Source: an uncultured Spartobacteria bacterium
GTDB lineage: Bacteria; Verrucomicrobiota; Verrucomicrobiia; Chthoniobacterales; JAATET01
DNA length: 27,916 bases
Assembly: GCA_937901895.1 (NCBI GenBank)
Contig: CALGTD010000011.1
Location: 1 to 27,916, forward strand
Direction: 5' to 3'
In this document: positions 21,203 through 27,916 of the stretch, piece by piece
How positions within the stretch are numbered: position 1 is the stretch's first letter
Layout: each line of letters starts with the position of its first letter
The notes under the pieces: generated by a model
Told to the model about the DNA's origin: nothing
The model's database searches: none
Seen by the model: only the letters and a program-made list of their open reading frames with translations
Translations under genes and position numbers: made by a program

Positions 21203-23622
21203 GATTCGAAGAGGGTCGCCTGTCTGGTCGAGGTTTGCGCGCGTGAGGGAGCCTGTGCGCCATCGCTCACCGACTGGGCCATGGGAATTTCCGGGGCCTT
21301 CTGCTGTGCCTTTGTGCCCTTGGAAACGATGGCAGCTGCCCGAGCCATCTCGACGAGTTGGGCTTTGATTGCGGCGTCGGTCACAGGGACCTGCCTCATG
21401 CCTGTTACGATATGAACCTTGGTGGCGATAACCGGATACCACCGCCCTTGCTGGGAAAGAGCCACGTTCTGCCTGAGAAGGAAGTCGGAGTATGGGAGGT
21501 TTTCCAAGACTGGCTTCTTGTCGTCCGTCGCTCGTCCCGTGAAGACGGTGTCATTGCCATCAACGTCGGCCCGAAACACAACCGCCTCGCCGGTCTTGAT
21601 GCCCGGATCAAAAAAGAGCTGGCGGGCAAACCGAGTCAGCGCCTCCTGAGAGGCGAACGAGATGCGAGCGAGTTTGTCGGTCGGAGTTCCGGGAGCGGCC
21701 GGTTCACGTGAGGCGGCCACAACGTGTGCTGTGTCCATATCCGGATCGACGTCTACTCCGATGCATTCGCCATTGGTCTTCTCATTGATGTAGCGATGTA
21801 GCGGAAGCAGGGCTTCATTGGTCAGATTTGCCGAAGACCAATTTTTGGAATTGAAGCTGCGATTGAGCAGATGGCGGGTCTGCGCGATCGTTTTAAGTTC
21901 CGCTTCAGGGTCCTGTTTGACGTATTTGGCGAACAGCTTCTGAAGATCCATTTCGCGCAACTTCGCCCGCGCGATCATAGCCTGGAGGGTGCCCTTGTTT
22001 CCGGACTCGTCATTATCGGCGAGGCTGTTGATCTGTTGCGGGGCAATGATCTGCGCGTCGCCGTCTCGCTCGAATGTGTATTGATCGAGAACCTTTTCCT
22101 CGATGGCGATGCTCAGGGCCTCGGCGAGAATCTCGCCATCAACCTCTTTTGCAGCATTCGTGACATCGAGATGTCCTTTGGACGACTCGAGCGCCTTTGA
22201 AGCCACGATATCATTGAAACGGCTGAGCAGCTGGGAGAGTGAGCGAACCGAAGGCTTCGGAGCATCAACCTGGAGCCCGAACGTGCCGGGGTGGAGACGA
22301 CCTCCGGGCACGGCAGCATTCTCAAGTTCCTGTTGAAGGGTGCCGATCCGCTCGGCGAGCTGAAGAACGTCCGTTCCTTTGAGGACACGACCGACGAAGG
22401 GGACGCGGTCATCGACTGCAATCGAAGAAAGGTCCGTGGGTGCGGTTTTGTCCGGAGAGCGGGGATTGTTGGAGGCGACCAACGCCATGACTTCTTTGCC
22501 GAGGGAAGTGCCGTCTGAACGTGCCCCGAGGTAGCTGGCGATATATTCGCGATACTGATCAGCGTTGCGCGGGGTGACAGCGAGGCGATCGCAGCATCCG
22601 ATGATGTCGGCGCCGAGAACCGAACGACCTTGATATTCCTCGCTTGGAGGATTGGCCGTGAACATGAACGCCGTATTGAACCCGAAGCGAACGCTCTCTG
22701 CACTGAGGAAGGTGCGAATCTCCTGCTGGTTGGCGACGTTGAACTTGTTGACCTCATCAATGAGGTTGACCATGTCGGCGTGCTGGCCAAGCCGGATTCT
22801 GCCGGGGTAGTGAACGGAGAACGACGTGGAATCGAGGGGATAGCCGTCCCTTTTCGCGATATCCGCCCAATCTTCCTTGCCGAGTCTTTCGTGGGCGTCG
22901 ACCAGATCGCAGCCAAAGGTGTCCGATGCTTTCGAGAGGCGCTGATAATACTCGAGGCGGGCCGCCTGAGTTTGAAAGAAGCCCATACTCGCGAGGCCCT
23001 TGACGTAACTTTCGAAGTCGCGGTCCTTGGCTCGCATGCCACCGGTGATCAAATCAATGCGGACATCGGAGGTTTGGGACGGGGATCCGTCGATGATGTT
23101 CACGGCGATCCCGAGCACGGAATAGGCGGCGAGAACGGAATGGGTTTTCGAAGCACCGGTGGGGCCTTGAAGCAACGCGGGACTGTAGGCGCCGGGTCGG
23201 GAAATTCCATGTTGGGTGAGGATGTGAGCCATGTTGAGCTCAAGTCGCTCATCCCAGAACGTCATGGGGATGATCAGCTTTCGCTGCTGTTCGACCGCCT
23301 TGATAGATGCGACGGAACGAGGAACGGCATTGGGCAATCCCAGTCGCTTTGCAGCCTCCTGCCAGATTTCCTCGGATTGCGAAAACTTGGTGGTCTTGGG
23401 ATCCCGACCGGAAAAAGCATTTTCGATGGCGGTCATTTCCGCTTGAGGGAGCGCCTGATCGAGAAATGCGTCGCGGATGATGCTGCCGGACTTCAGCCAA
23501 TACGACGTCCGGAGAATGCGTTCTCCGCAGAACGTCGGCGTATCATACCAGGTTAAATGGGAAAGGGCTTCCCTTAGCGCATCGGCGACGGAGCCCTCTT
23601 CAAGTAAAGCGGAAGCGTGCAT
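21199..23622 (-). CDS. MoxR/CobS-like AAA+ ATPase
   Basis: The protein is 807 aa. Walker A is GPTGASKT at 153-160, with Ser in place of the usual Gly before Lys. Walker B LIDEVNKF has Asp289 and Glu290. The loop that follows (QQEIRTFLSAE, then FMFTANPP) is typical of MoxR, CobS and McrB-type dynein-related ATPases, in which a hexameric ring works with a VWA protein. The two Walker motifs are about 130 residues apart, roughly twice the usual distance, so there is an insertion (about 190-275). The last 450 residues are helical and end in a disordered Gln/Ser/Thr tail. It is the first gene of the five-gene operon and starts from promoter P8. Confidence 0.87.
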   Translation of the reverse strand: MHASALLEEGSVADALREALSHLTWYDTPTFCGERILRTSYWLKSGSIIRDAFLDQALPQAEMTAIENAFSGRDPKTTKFSQSEEIWQEAAKRLGLPNAVPRSVASIKAVEQQRKLIIPMTFWDERLELNMAHILTQHGISRPGAYSPALLQGPTGASKTHSVLAAYSVLGIAVNIIDGSPSQTSDVRIDLITGGMRAKDRDFESYVKGLASMGFFQTQAARLEYYQRLSKASDTFGCDLVDAHERLGKEDWADIAKRDGYPLDSTSFSVHYPGRIRLGQHADMVNLIDEVNKFNVANQQEIRTFLSAESVRFGFNTAFMFTANPPSEEYQGRSVLGADIIGCCDRLAVTPRNADQYREYIASYLGARSDGTSLGKEVMALVASNNPRSPDKTAPTDLSSIAVDDRVPFVGRVLKGTDVLQLAERIGTLQQELENAAVPGGRLHPGTFGLQVDAPKPSVRSLSQLLSRFNDIVASKALESSKGHLDVTNAAKEVDGEILAEALSIAIEEKVLDQYTFERDGDAQIIAPQQINSLADNDESGNKGTLQAMIARAKLREMDLQKLFAKYVKQDPEAELKTIAQTRHLLNRSFNSKNWSSANLTNEALLPLHRYINEKTNGECIGVDVDPDMDTAHVVAASREPAAPGTPTDKLARISFASQEALTRFARQLFFDPGIKTGEAVVFRADVDGNDTVFTGRATDDKKPVLENLPYSDFLLRQNVALSQQGRWYPVIATKVHIVTGMRQVPVTDAAIKAQLVEMARAAAIVSKGTKAQQKAPEIPMAQSVSDGAQAPSRAQTSTRQATLFES

Positions 23623-23659
23623 GTTAGGACCAGAATGTTTCGAAAACGCAGATGGTCAA
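23623..23659 (-). promoter_or_regulatory. Near-leaderless promoter P8 for the AAA+/VWA/helicase operon
   Basis: On the minus strand: -35 TTGACC (23659-23654), a 16-base spacer containing TTTTCGA as in P2, -10 CATTCT (23637-23632), nine bases, then ATG at 23622. Transcription would begin only two to four bases before the ATG, leaving no room for a ribosome-binding site. Confidence 0.58.
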
Positions 23660-23775
23660 CCGACCTTGGGGTTTATGGGATACGGAGTGGCGAACCTCAT
23701 GGGGTATGATAGGAACCCATTTGGAAATCTGTAAGGGGCGTGAGAAAGATTTCGGCAGCCGGCAGTAAGAGAAGC

Positions 23776-24726
23776 ATGATTCAGGAAGGATGGATTCCGG
23801 TAACGGTGAGCGACCCGCGCGAGAGTGTGATCGTGGAGTGGGCAGCCGCGCCGGTGCACAACAGGGCGAAGCTCCTGAATTATGCGTTGATGTGGGCGAC
23901 GCCGTGCCCGATTCGGTATTCTCTGGACCGCCTTGGTGGTCTTCAAGGGACCTGGTCGTTTCTGTTGGAAACCGAAGCGCCGCTGACGGCGTCATTGTGT
24001 GATGCGTTTCCGACGATCGATTTCGGAAAATATGAGACGGAAGCGGCCGCCGAGGCCTATTTGAGGCCGACGATCCTTGGGAAGTCGCGTTTTGCGCGAG
24101 ACTTGGAGCGTCTGTTGAAGCGCCGGCGCCCCGAACATTTTGTGATCATCTTGAAGGATGTAGACCGGGCGCATCGTCGACTTCAGTTGGCAGTGCGGGA
24201 CGTCCTGGCGCGACAAGCGGTTGAGGAAAACGGCCGCAAGCTGGTTTCGACCGATGGTCACAACTTCATTTGCTTGGTGAGTCCGCCGGCCCGGAAACTG
24301 ATCCAGAACTTGAAAGCTTTGTTGGTGCCGGCTGAGGCGCGAGCACTGACACCCGAGATGCTTATTGACTGGCTGAGCTGGAAGCTGGCGGCGCAAGCGT
24401 CCAACGGATCCGGTCATGAGAGATCCATGGTGAAGATGCGTGTGGACAACGTGAACTTCTCGCAGCTGTGCTGGGAGCTGGCAGCGACGCGGAAGGCACC
24501 TGCCGCGCTGCCGGAATTCTTCGCGATGCTCGAAGAGGCGTTTTCCTCCTATGGGAAGGTGCCGCCACCTGCCGGCATTGAGAAGAAAAGGGATCGGAGG
24601 CGCTATTACCTGACGGGAAGCCGGGGGGATCTGACCTGGAGTTGGGAAACCGGGGCCCGGAGGATGACAGTGCCGATTCCGGCGAGTCTGATACTTCCGC
24701 TTTTCGAGGGACGTTCCTACTCTTAG
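23776..24726 (+). CDS. Unknown protein, divergent from the AAA+ operon
   Basis: The protein is 316 aa if translated from ATG 23776; GTG 23740 would give 328 aa, and neither has a good ribosome-binding site. TATGAT at 23705-23710 is a possible -10 box of ordinary type but lacks a matching -35. The protein has no signal peptide or membrane helix. It is basic in the middle (LERLLKRRRPEHFVIILKDVDRAHRR) and Trp-rich near both ends. I recognise no family. The last 33 bases carry promoter P9 for the next gene. Confidence 0.72.
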   Translation: MIQEGWIPVTVSDPRESVIVEWAAAPVHNRAKLLNYALMWATPCPIRYSLDRLGGLQGTWSFLLETEAPLTASLCDAFPTIDFGKYETEAAAEAYLRPTILGKSRFARDLERLLKRRRPEHFVIILKDVDRAHRRLQLAVRDVLARQAVEENGRKLVSTDGHNFICLVSPPARKLIQNLKALLVPAEARALTPEMLIDWLSWKLAAQASNGSGHERSMVKMRVDNVNFSQLCWELAATRKAPAALPEFFAMLEEAFSSYGKVPPPAGIEKKRDRRRYYLTGSRGDLTWSWETGARRMTVPIPASLILPLFEGRSYS

Positions 24727-24728
24727 GC
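24694..24728 (+). promoter_or_regulatory. Leaderless-type promoter P9 for the RDD gene, inside the preceding gene
   Basis: -35 CTTCCG (24694-24699), an 18-base spacer starting CTTTTC and ending GGGACGTTCC, -10 TACTCT (24718-24723), five bases that contain the preceding gene's TAG stop, then ATG at 24729. The -35 is weak, but the spacer and -10 closely match P5. Confidence 0.6.
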
Positions 24729-25160
24729 ATGTCCGAACGGAAGGCGAAGCGGAAGGAGGTCAAGCGGAAGCGACCGCGATACCTTGTCCGGCTGTCGTCG
24801 ACACTTCTGGACATAGGACTCTGCATGCTGGTCCTTGCGCAGTTTCAGTTTCTGACCGGACCCTTGCCGTGGTGGATGCTGGGGCCTGCGATTCTGTTCT
24901 ACTACGCGGGGTGCGAAGCCTGGTGGGGTCGGACTCCGGGGAAATATTTATGGGGAATTCGGCTCGCGACGGTGACCGGGGGGGCGCCGTCGCGAAGCCG
25001 CTTCATTTTGAGGTGGGCACTGAGGCTGTTGGGTCCGGTGATGATGCTATCGTGGAGGCGGGTGACCTTGCTTGATGCGCTCTGTGGAATGCGGGCGCGG
25101 CGATCGGAGGCGAGCATACGATCGGACCGGGAGGAAATCCTTCAACGTAGTTTGCGATGA
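24729..25160 (+). CDS. RDD-family membrane protein
   Basis: The protein is 143 aa with a strongly basic N-terminus (about 24 residues), then RLSSTLLDIGLCML, two clear membrane segments at about 26-65, and the family signature TPGKYLWGIRLATVTGGAPS. A third hydrophobic part follows (LRWALRLLGPVMML). The family is named for a conserved Arg-Asp-Asp; here the first motif reads STLLD, so the first Arg and the second Asp are not in place. The function of the family is mostly unknown, with some members proposed as ion transporters. It begins two bases after the previous stop and has its own promoter, P9. The basic ends may contact nucleic acid or lipid head groups. Confidence 0.8.
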   Translation: MSERKAKRKEVKRKRPRYLVRLSSTLLDIGLCMLVLAQFQFLTGPLPWWMLGPAILFYYAGCEAWWGRTPGKYLWGIRLATVTGGAPSRSRFILRWALRLLGPVMMLSWRRVTLLDALCGMRARRSEASIRSDREEILQRSLR

Positions 25161-25206
25161 AGCAGCCGGTTGACGATGGGGATCCAACGGGACATTTCGA
25201 ACAGCG

Positions 25207-26790
25207 ATGCTGATTGCCTTTGACTCCAGCCATTACGTCCATGCCAAGGAATCCCCCCGGCGGCTGTGGGACCTATTCCACGAGAGCGGGACTTCGGGGG
25301 CGGAGGACGATCCGGAATGGGTATTGAGGACCCGCAACACGGCGATCGTGAAGCGGATGATCGCGGAGGCAAATCCGGACGCGATGCACCTGCCGATGTC
25401 GTTGAAGTCGGGCGATCAGGCGGAGTTCACGCGGTTTGTATTCGCGTTGAAGCGGCCGGTGTTTGGAGCGGTGTTTTACAACTCGCCGGAGGTTGTCAGC
25501 GGATGCGACTACGTGGAAGTCGAGCCGGATGGGAGTCTGCATCTGGTGGACATCAGCGCGGCGACGAGCGTTCAGGAGCATCACTTGAACCGACTGGCTT
25601 TTGCGTGGTGGGGAGCGCAGAAGGCGGGGTATCGGGTCGCTGGTGCATCGGTGCTGCACATCGACTCGAAAAAAGAGCCGTCATGCATAACGAAGCCGGA
25701 GGATTGGTTGGAGAAAACCGAAGTCTCGAAGGAGGTCTATCCATTGGTGGGAGCGGTCGAGCAAGACGTGAAAACCTACCTGGAGGCGGTGAGGCAACCA
25801 ACGCCGCCGGATTTGAGTCTGGATATCATCGGGAAGATGTCACGGGAGGAGCTGATGAAGTGGTATCCCAACCTTCTTCGTCCCGACAGCCCGTTTTGCC
25901 TGCTGAAGGTGAGTCGCGCGAAGGCGATCGCGTGGGCGCGCGAGTCCATGGACATCATGAGCCTGCCGGAGGAACAACTATCGGTTCCGCAAAGGCGGCA
26001 GCGCGAGGCGATGCGCAATGGGGGGGTGTCGGAGATGGGATCGCTTCGGGGTTTTCTGGACCGATTGGAATTCCCGGTGGTGTTTTACGATTTCGAGACG
26101 GTGACCAGTGCGATTCCCACGTTACCGAATACGAGGCCTTATGAGCAGATGCCCTATTTGGGGGTGACGACGCGAATTGAATCGCCAGGGGCAAGACCAC
26201 AAACCTCGCATGTTCTGGTGATGCCTGGGGAGGGCGATCCACGGAAGGCGATGTTGGAGGGATTGCGACCGCATTTTGAGGGGGCGAAGTCGACCGTGGC
26301 GTATTCGCAGTCCTTTGAGCATCACGTATTGCGGCGATGCGCGGAAGCCCATCCCGATCATGAAGACTGGGTTGCCGGCGTGATCGAACGGGCGGTGGAC
26401 CTTCATGAGCCCTTCCAAAAGGGATATGTTTACTTCGAAAGCCAACAGGGGCGGACCTCATTGAAGGTGACCGCGAAGGTGCTGTTGGGGGAAGATCCGT
26501 ATGAGGGAATGCCGGTTCGCAATGGCAGCGTGGCGATGGCGGAATACCTCGAGGCGGCGGACGCGAAAGCGGCTGGGATGGACATCAAAGGCCGGCTGGA
26601 CCAGTTGGTGGATTACTGCCGGGTGGACGTCGAGATCATGCCGAAGATGGTGGAAAAGCTCGAAGGTCTGGCAATGGTGCCGAGTCGGTTTGCGCAACCG
26701 GGACTCGGGGTGGAGATGGTCGAGAGCCTTGGGGATGGCATGCGCCAGCAGGAGGCGGAATCAGGACATACCCAGACGCTCGGTAAATAG
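25207..26790 (+). CDS. DUF2779-like nuclease: decayed Cas4-like domain plus DEDD exonuclease domain
   Basis: The protein is 527 aa. The N-terminal third resembles the Cas4/RecB-like nuclease part of DUF2779 proteins: Asp101, then LVDISAATSVQEHHLNRLAF at 113-132, which lines up with the family's 'IEVKSSTSV'. Here Asp115 replaces Glu and Ser117 replaces the catalytic Lys, so this domain is probably inactive. The C-terminal domain keeps the exonuclease-like residues: YDFET (Asp295, Glu297), YSQSFE (Glu371) and YCRVD (Asp474). It likely acts on DNA or RNA ends. A weak promoter match (TTGACG at 25170-25175, CATTTC at 25193-25198) precedes ATG 25207. The 3' end overlaps the opposing gene by 30 bases. 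Confidence 0.8.
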   Translation: MLIAFDSSHYVHAKESPRRLWDLFHESGTSGAEDDPEWVLRTRNTAIVKRMIAEANPDAMHLPMSLKSGDQAEFTRFVFALKRPVFGAVFYNSPEVVSGCDYVEVEPDGSLHLVDISAATSVQEHHLNRLAFAWWGAQKAGYRVAGASVLHIDSKKEPSCITKPEDWLEKTEVSKEVYPLVGAVEQDVKTYLEAVRQPTPPDLSLDIIGKMSREELMKWYPNLLRPDSPFCLLKVSRAKAIAWARESMDIMSLPEEQLSVPQRRQREAMRNGGVSEMGSLRGFLDRLEFPVVFYDFETVTSAIPTLPNTRPYEQMPYLGVTTRIESPGARPQTSHVLVMPGEGDPRKAMLEGLRPHFEGAKSTVAYSQSFEHHVLRRCAEAHPDHEDWVAGVIERAVDLHEPFQKGYVYFESQQGRTSLKVTAKVLLGEDPYEGMPVRNGSVAMAEYLEAADAKAAGMDIKGRLDQLVDYCRVDVEIMPKMVEKLEGLAMVPSRFAQPGLGVEMVESLGDGMRQQEAESGHTQTLGK

Positions 26791-27654
26791 AATATCGAGT
26801 TCGGCAGTTACGGCGGTGAGCTGTTCCCAGAAGGCGGAGTAAGGAATCTCGAGGAGGTGGTTTTGTGAGTCGCCGGTGCCGACGCCGATGAGCAGACAGG
26901 AGGGATAGACGCCGATAAGCCGATAGGAATCCGGGATTGGCTGAAGGTTTCGGCAGAACGAGAGGATCCGTTGGAGTCGCAGGGAGATCATGAGGGACTG
27001 GATGCAAACGCATGGGGGTCGGAAAGCCAGGTCGACTTTACATACCGGTCTGCCTTGGAAGAGCTGCAAATTGACCTTCGACTGGATGGCCTCGATGAAA
27101 GGGACGGCACCATAGGATGTGGCGACCTGCTTGCTGAAGTCGCGGGGATCGGCATCTGGGGATGCGACAATCATCGGGATATAACGGGTGGGGGTGAGTT
27201 CGGTGAACGGGAGGGGATCCGGGGTTACCGGGAGAGAGAAGGTGAAGCGGGAGGGGCGTCGGGTGGCGAAGGTGATGAGCAATTGCCGGTAGTCGAACAG
27301 GCGGCTGCTGGCGAGCTCAGCGCCTGTGATCCATGAATAGGCGAGCCGGACGGTGTAACCGAAGACAGGAGGGATGGTATCAGCGAGCCATTCAATGGGA
27401 AGTTCGGCAGGTAAGTGGACGTCTGGAGATTCGAAGGCGAGGGCGTGGAAGAGAACGGTGTATTGGGAATCCGGGGTGCTGATATGGAATGCCTCGTCGC
27501 GGATACGCTTCCAGAAACCGGTGAAGAGGGGGTCTGATTCCAGTGGGGGCCAGGCCCAGTGGCGGAATTGGGCGGACCCGACAATTTCCTCGATGGCATG
27601 CGGCGCAGGCAGGTGCGCGGGGACCTGAATCGGGGAAAACTCAGTCGGTTTCAC
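26761..27654 (-). CDS. Unknown protein
   Basis: The protein is 297 aa from GTG 27654; the next Met is too far inside to be the start. It is rich in Pro, Phe and Leu, with no signal peptide and no certain membrane segment. I recognise no domain. The coding strand is unusually pyrimidine-rich: in 27181-27300 the plus strand has 59 G and 16 C. A TATATC seven bases before the GTG is a possible -10 box, without a good -35. It converges with the DUF2779-like gene. The frame is open for nearly 300 codons, which supports a real gene, but the biased composition lengthens chance frames too. Confidence 0.62.
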   Translation of the reverse strand: MKPTEFSPIQVPAHLPAPHAIEEIVGSAQFRHWAWPPLESDPLFTGFWKRIRDEAFHISTPDSQYTVLFHALAFESPDVHLPAELPIEWLADTIPPVFGYTVRLAYSWITGAELASSRLFDYRQLLITFATRRPSRFTFSLPVTPDPLPFTELTPTRYIPMIVASPDADPRDFSKQVATSYGAVPFIEAIQSKVNLQLFQGRPVCKVDLAFRPPCVCIQSLMISLRLQRILSFCRNLQPIPDSYRLIGVYPSCLLIGVGTGDSQNHLLEIPYSAFWEQLTAVTAELDILFTERLGMS

Positions 27655-27768
27655 GCCGAACGATATACCCGGAGCGGTTGGGAAATTGAAGCGCGCACTT
27701 AGGAAAGTTGGGGGGTATCAAAAGAGGCTCAAAGGGGGTAAAGCAGGATCGTAATGGATGCTCACATG

Positions 27769-27836
27769 TCCAATAAAAGTTGTTGGATAACCCAAGGGCG
27801 GTGCTATGGTGAAAGGGAGAGCCTGCCCGTATCCAA
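27769..27836. repeat. Small inverted repeats before the right-edge gene
   Basis: TTGGATA (27783-27789) is matched by TATCCAA (27830-27836), and TCCAA (27769-27773) pairs with TTGGA (27783-27787). They lie in the 199-base space between the gene starting at 27654 and the plus-strand gene at 27854. They could be operator half-sites; they are short and may be chance. Apart from these and a possible promoter (TTGGAT at 27783, TATGGT at 27805-27810), I see nothing else in this space. Confidence 0.3.
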
Positions 27837-27853
27837 AACCATTTTATCACCCG

Positions 27854-27916
27854 ATGAATGAGGCACCTGTAAACCCGATTGCATTAAAAGAGAGTTTCGC
27901 GACCGAGCTGCTGCCG
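27854..27916 (+). CDS. Start of an unknown gene, cut by the window edge
   Basis: An open frame of 21 codons runs from ATG 27854 to the right edge (MNEAPVNPIALKESFATELL). It is preceded by an AT-richer stretch and inverted repeats, in a region with no competing reading frame of note. There is no Shine-Dalgarno sequence. Too little is visible to name a product; a replication or partition gene is one guess based only on the nearby composition skew. Confidence 0.5.
   Translation, partial: MNEAPVNPIALKESFATELLP

Noticed and set aside
22113..23556. Two frames of about 309 codons, one on each strand, across the AAA+ gene
   Set aside because: Both lie wholly inside the AAA+ gene, which has Walker A and B motifs in its own frame. 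Neither has a promoter, ribosome-binding site or domain.
23705..23775. A leaderless promoter for the gene at 23776
   Set aside because: TATGAT at 23705-23710 is the only good -10-like box, but it has no TTG-type -35 at 16-18 bases and is too far from either candidate start codon to fit the pattern.
25266..26144. A 292-codon plus-strand frame within the DUF2779-like gene
   Set aside because: Its product is almost entirely Gly, Arg and Glu of low complexity and is an alternative frame of a gene with conserved catalytic residues.
27641..27850. A 69-codon minus-strand frame in the right-hand intergenic space
   Set aside because: It overlaps the start of the gene at 26761-27654, lacks a start signal and reads through the inverted repeats; nothing supports it as a gene.

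Overview
This window looks like part of a large conjugative plasmid or integrative element from a Gram-negative bacterium. Three things support this: type IVB (Dot/Icm or MPF-I-like) secretion genes, signal peptides and periplasmic proline-rich proteins, and a large mobile-element helicase of the phage/plasmid 'polyvalent protein' type. The host phylum cannot be fixed from the sequence. A soil or freshwater Verrucomicrobiota or Acidobacteriota member is a low-confidence guess. Genes are tightly packed, no intergenic stretch exceeds about 210 bases, and I saw no tRNA, rRNA, CRISPR array or insertion sequence.

Layout. 1-1736 (minus): an operon of a double-psi-barrel-like exported protein, a DotI/IcmL-like protein, and the start of a secreted protein in the DotH/IcmK position. 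1809-5926: a divergent unknown gene, a basic membrane protein, a YdjM-like membrane hydrolase, a sigma-70 family factor, and two exported or membrane-anchored plus-strand proteins. 5923-9501 (minus): a polytopic DotA/TraY or VirB6-like protein followed by a PilB/GspE-like ATPase. 9576-11526 (plus): two linked unknown genes. 11529-23622 (minus): a compact operon read right to left, encoding a MoxR-like AAA+ ATPase, an 86-residue protein, an HExxH plus VWA protein, a 1695-residue DarB-like helicase with a decayed methyltransferase domain, and a UvrD-like helicase. 23776-26790 (plus): an unknown gene, an RDD membrane protein, and a DUF2779-like nuclease. 26761-27654 (minus): an unknown protein. 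At the right edge the first 21 codons of another plus-strand gene are visible.

The most striking signal is regulatory. Nine genes on both strands are preceded by nearly the same promoter, placed so that transcription should begin at or within a few bases of the start codon. Its form is TTGCCG or TTGACC, a 16-18 base spacer, a -10 box of the form (T/C)A(C/T)(C/T)CT, 5-6 bases (9 in one case), then ATG. None of these genes has a Shine-Dalgarno sequence. The promoters head the secretion operons, the AAA/VWA/helicase operon, a second entry point at the giant helicase, and the RDD gene. The window also encodes a sigma factor whose -35-reading helix is standard but whose -10-reading helix is altered at two key positions. 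My working model, which is inference, is an element-encoded sigma factor driving a leaderless regulon that covers conjugation and DNA-processing genes.
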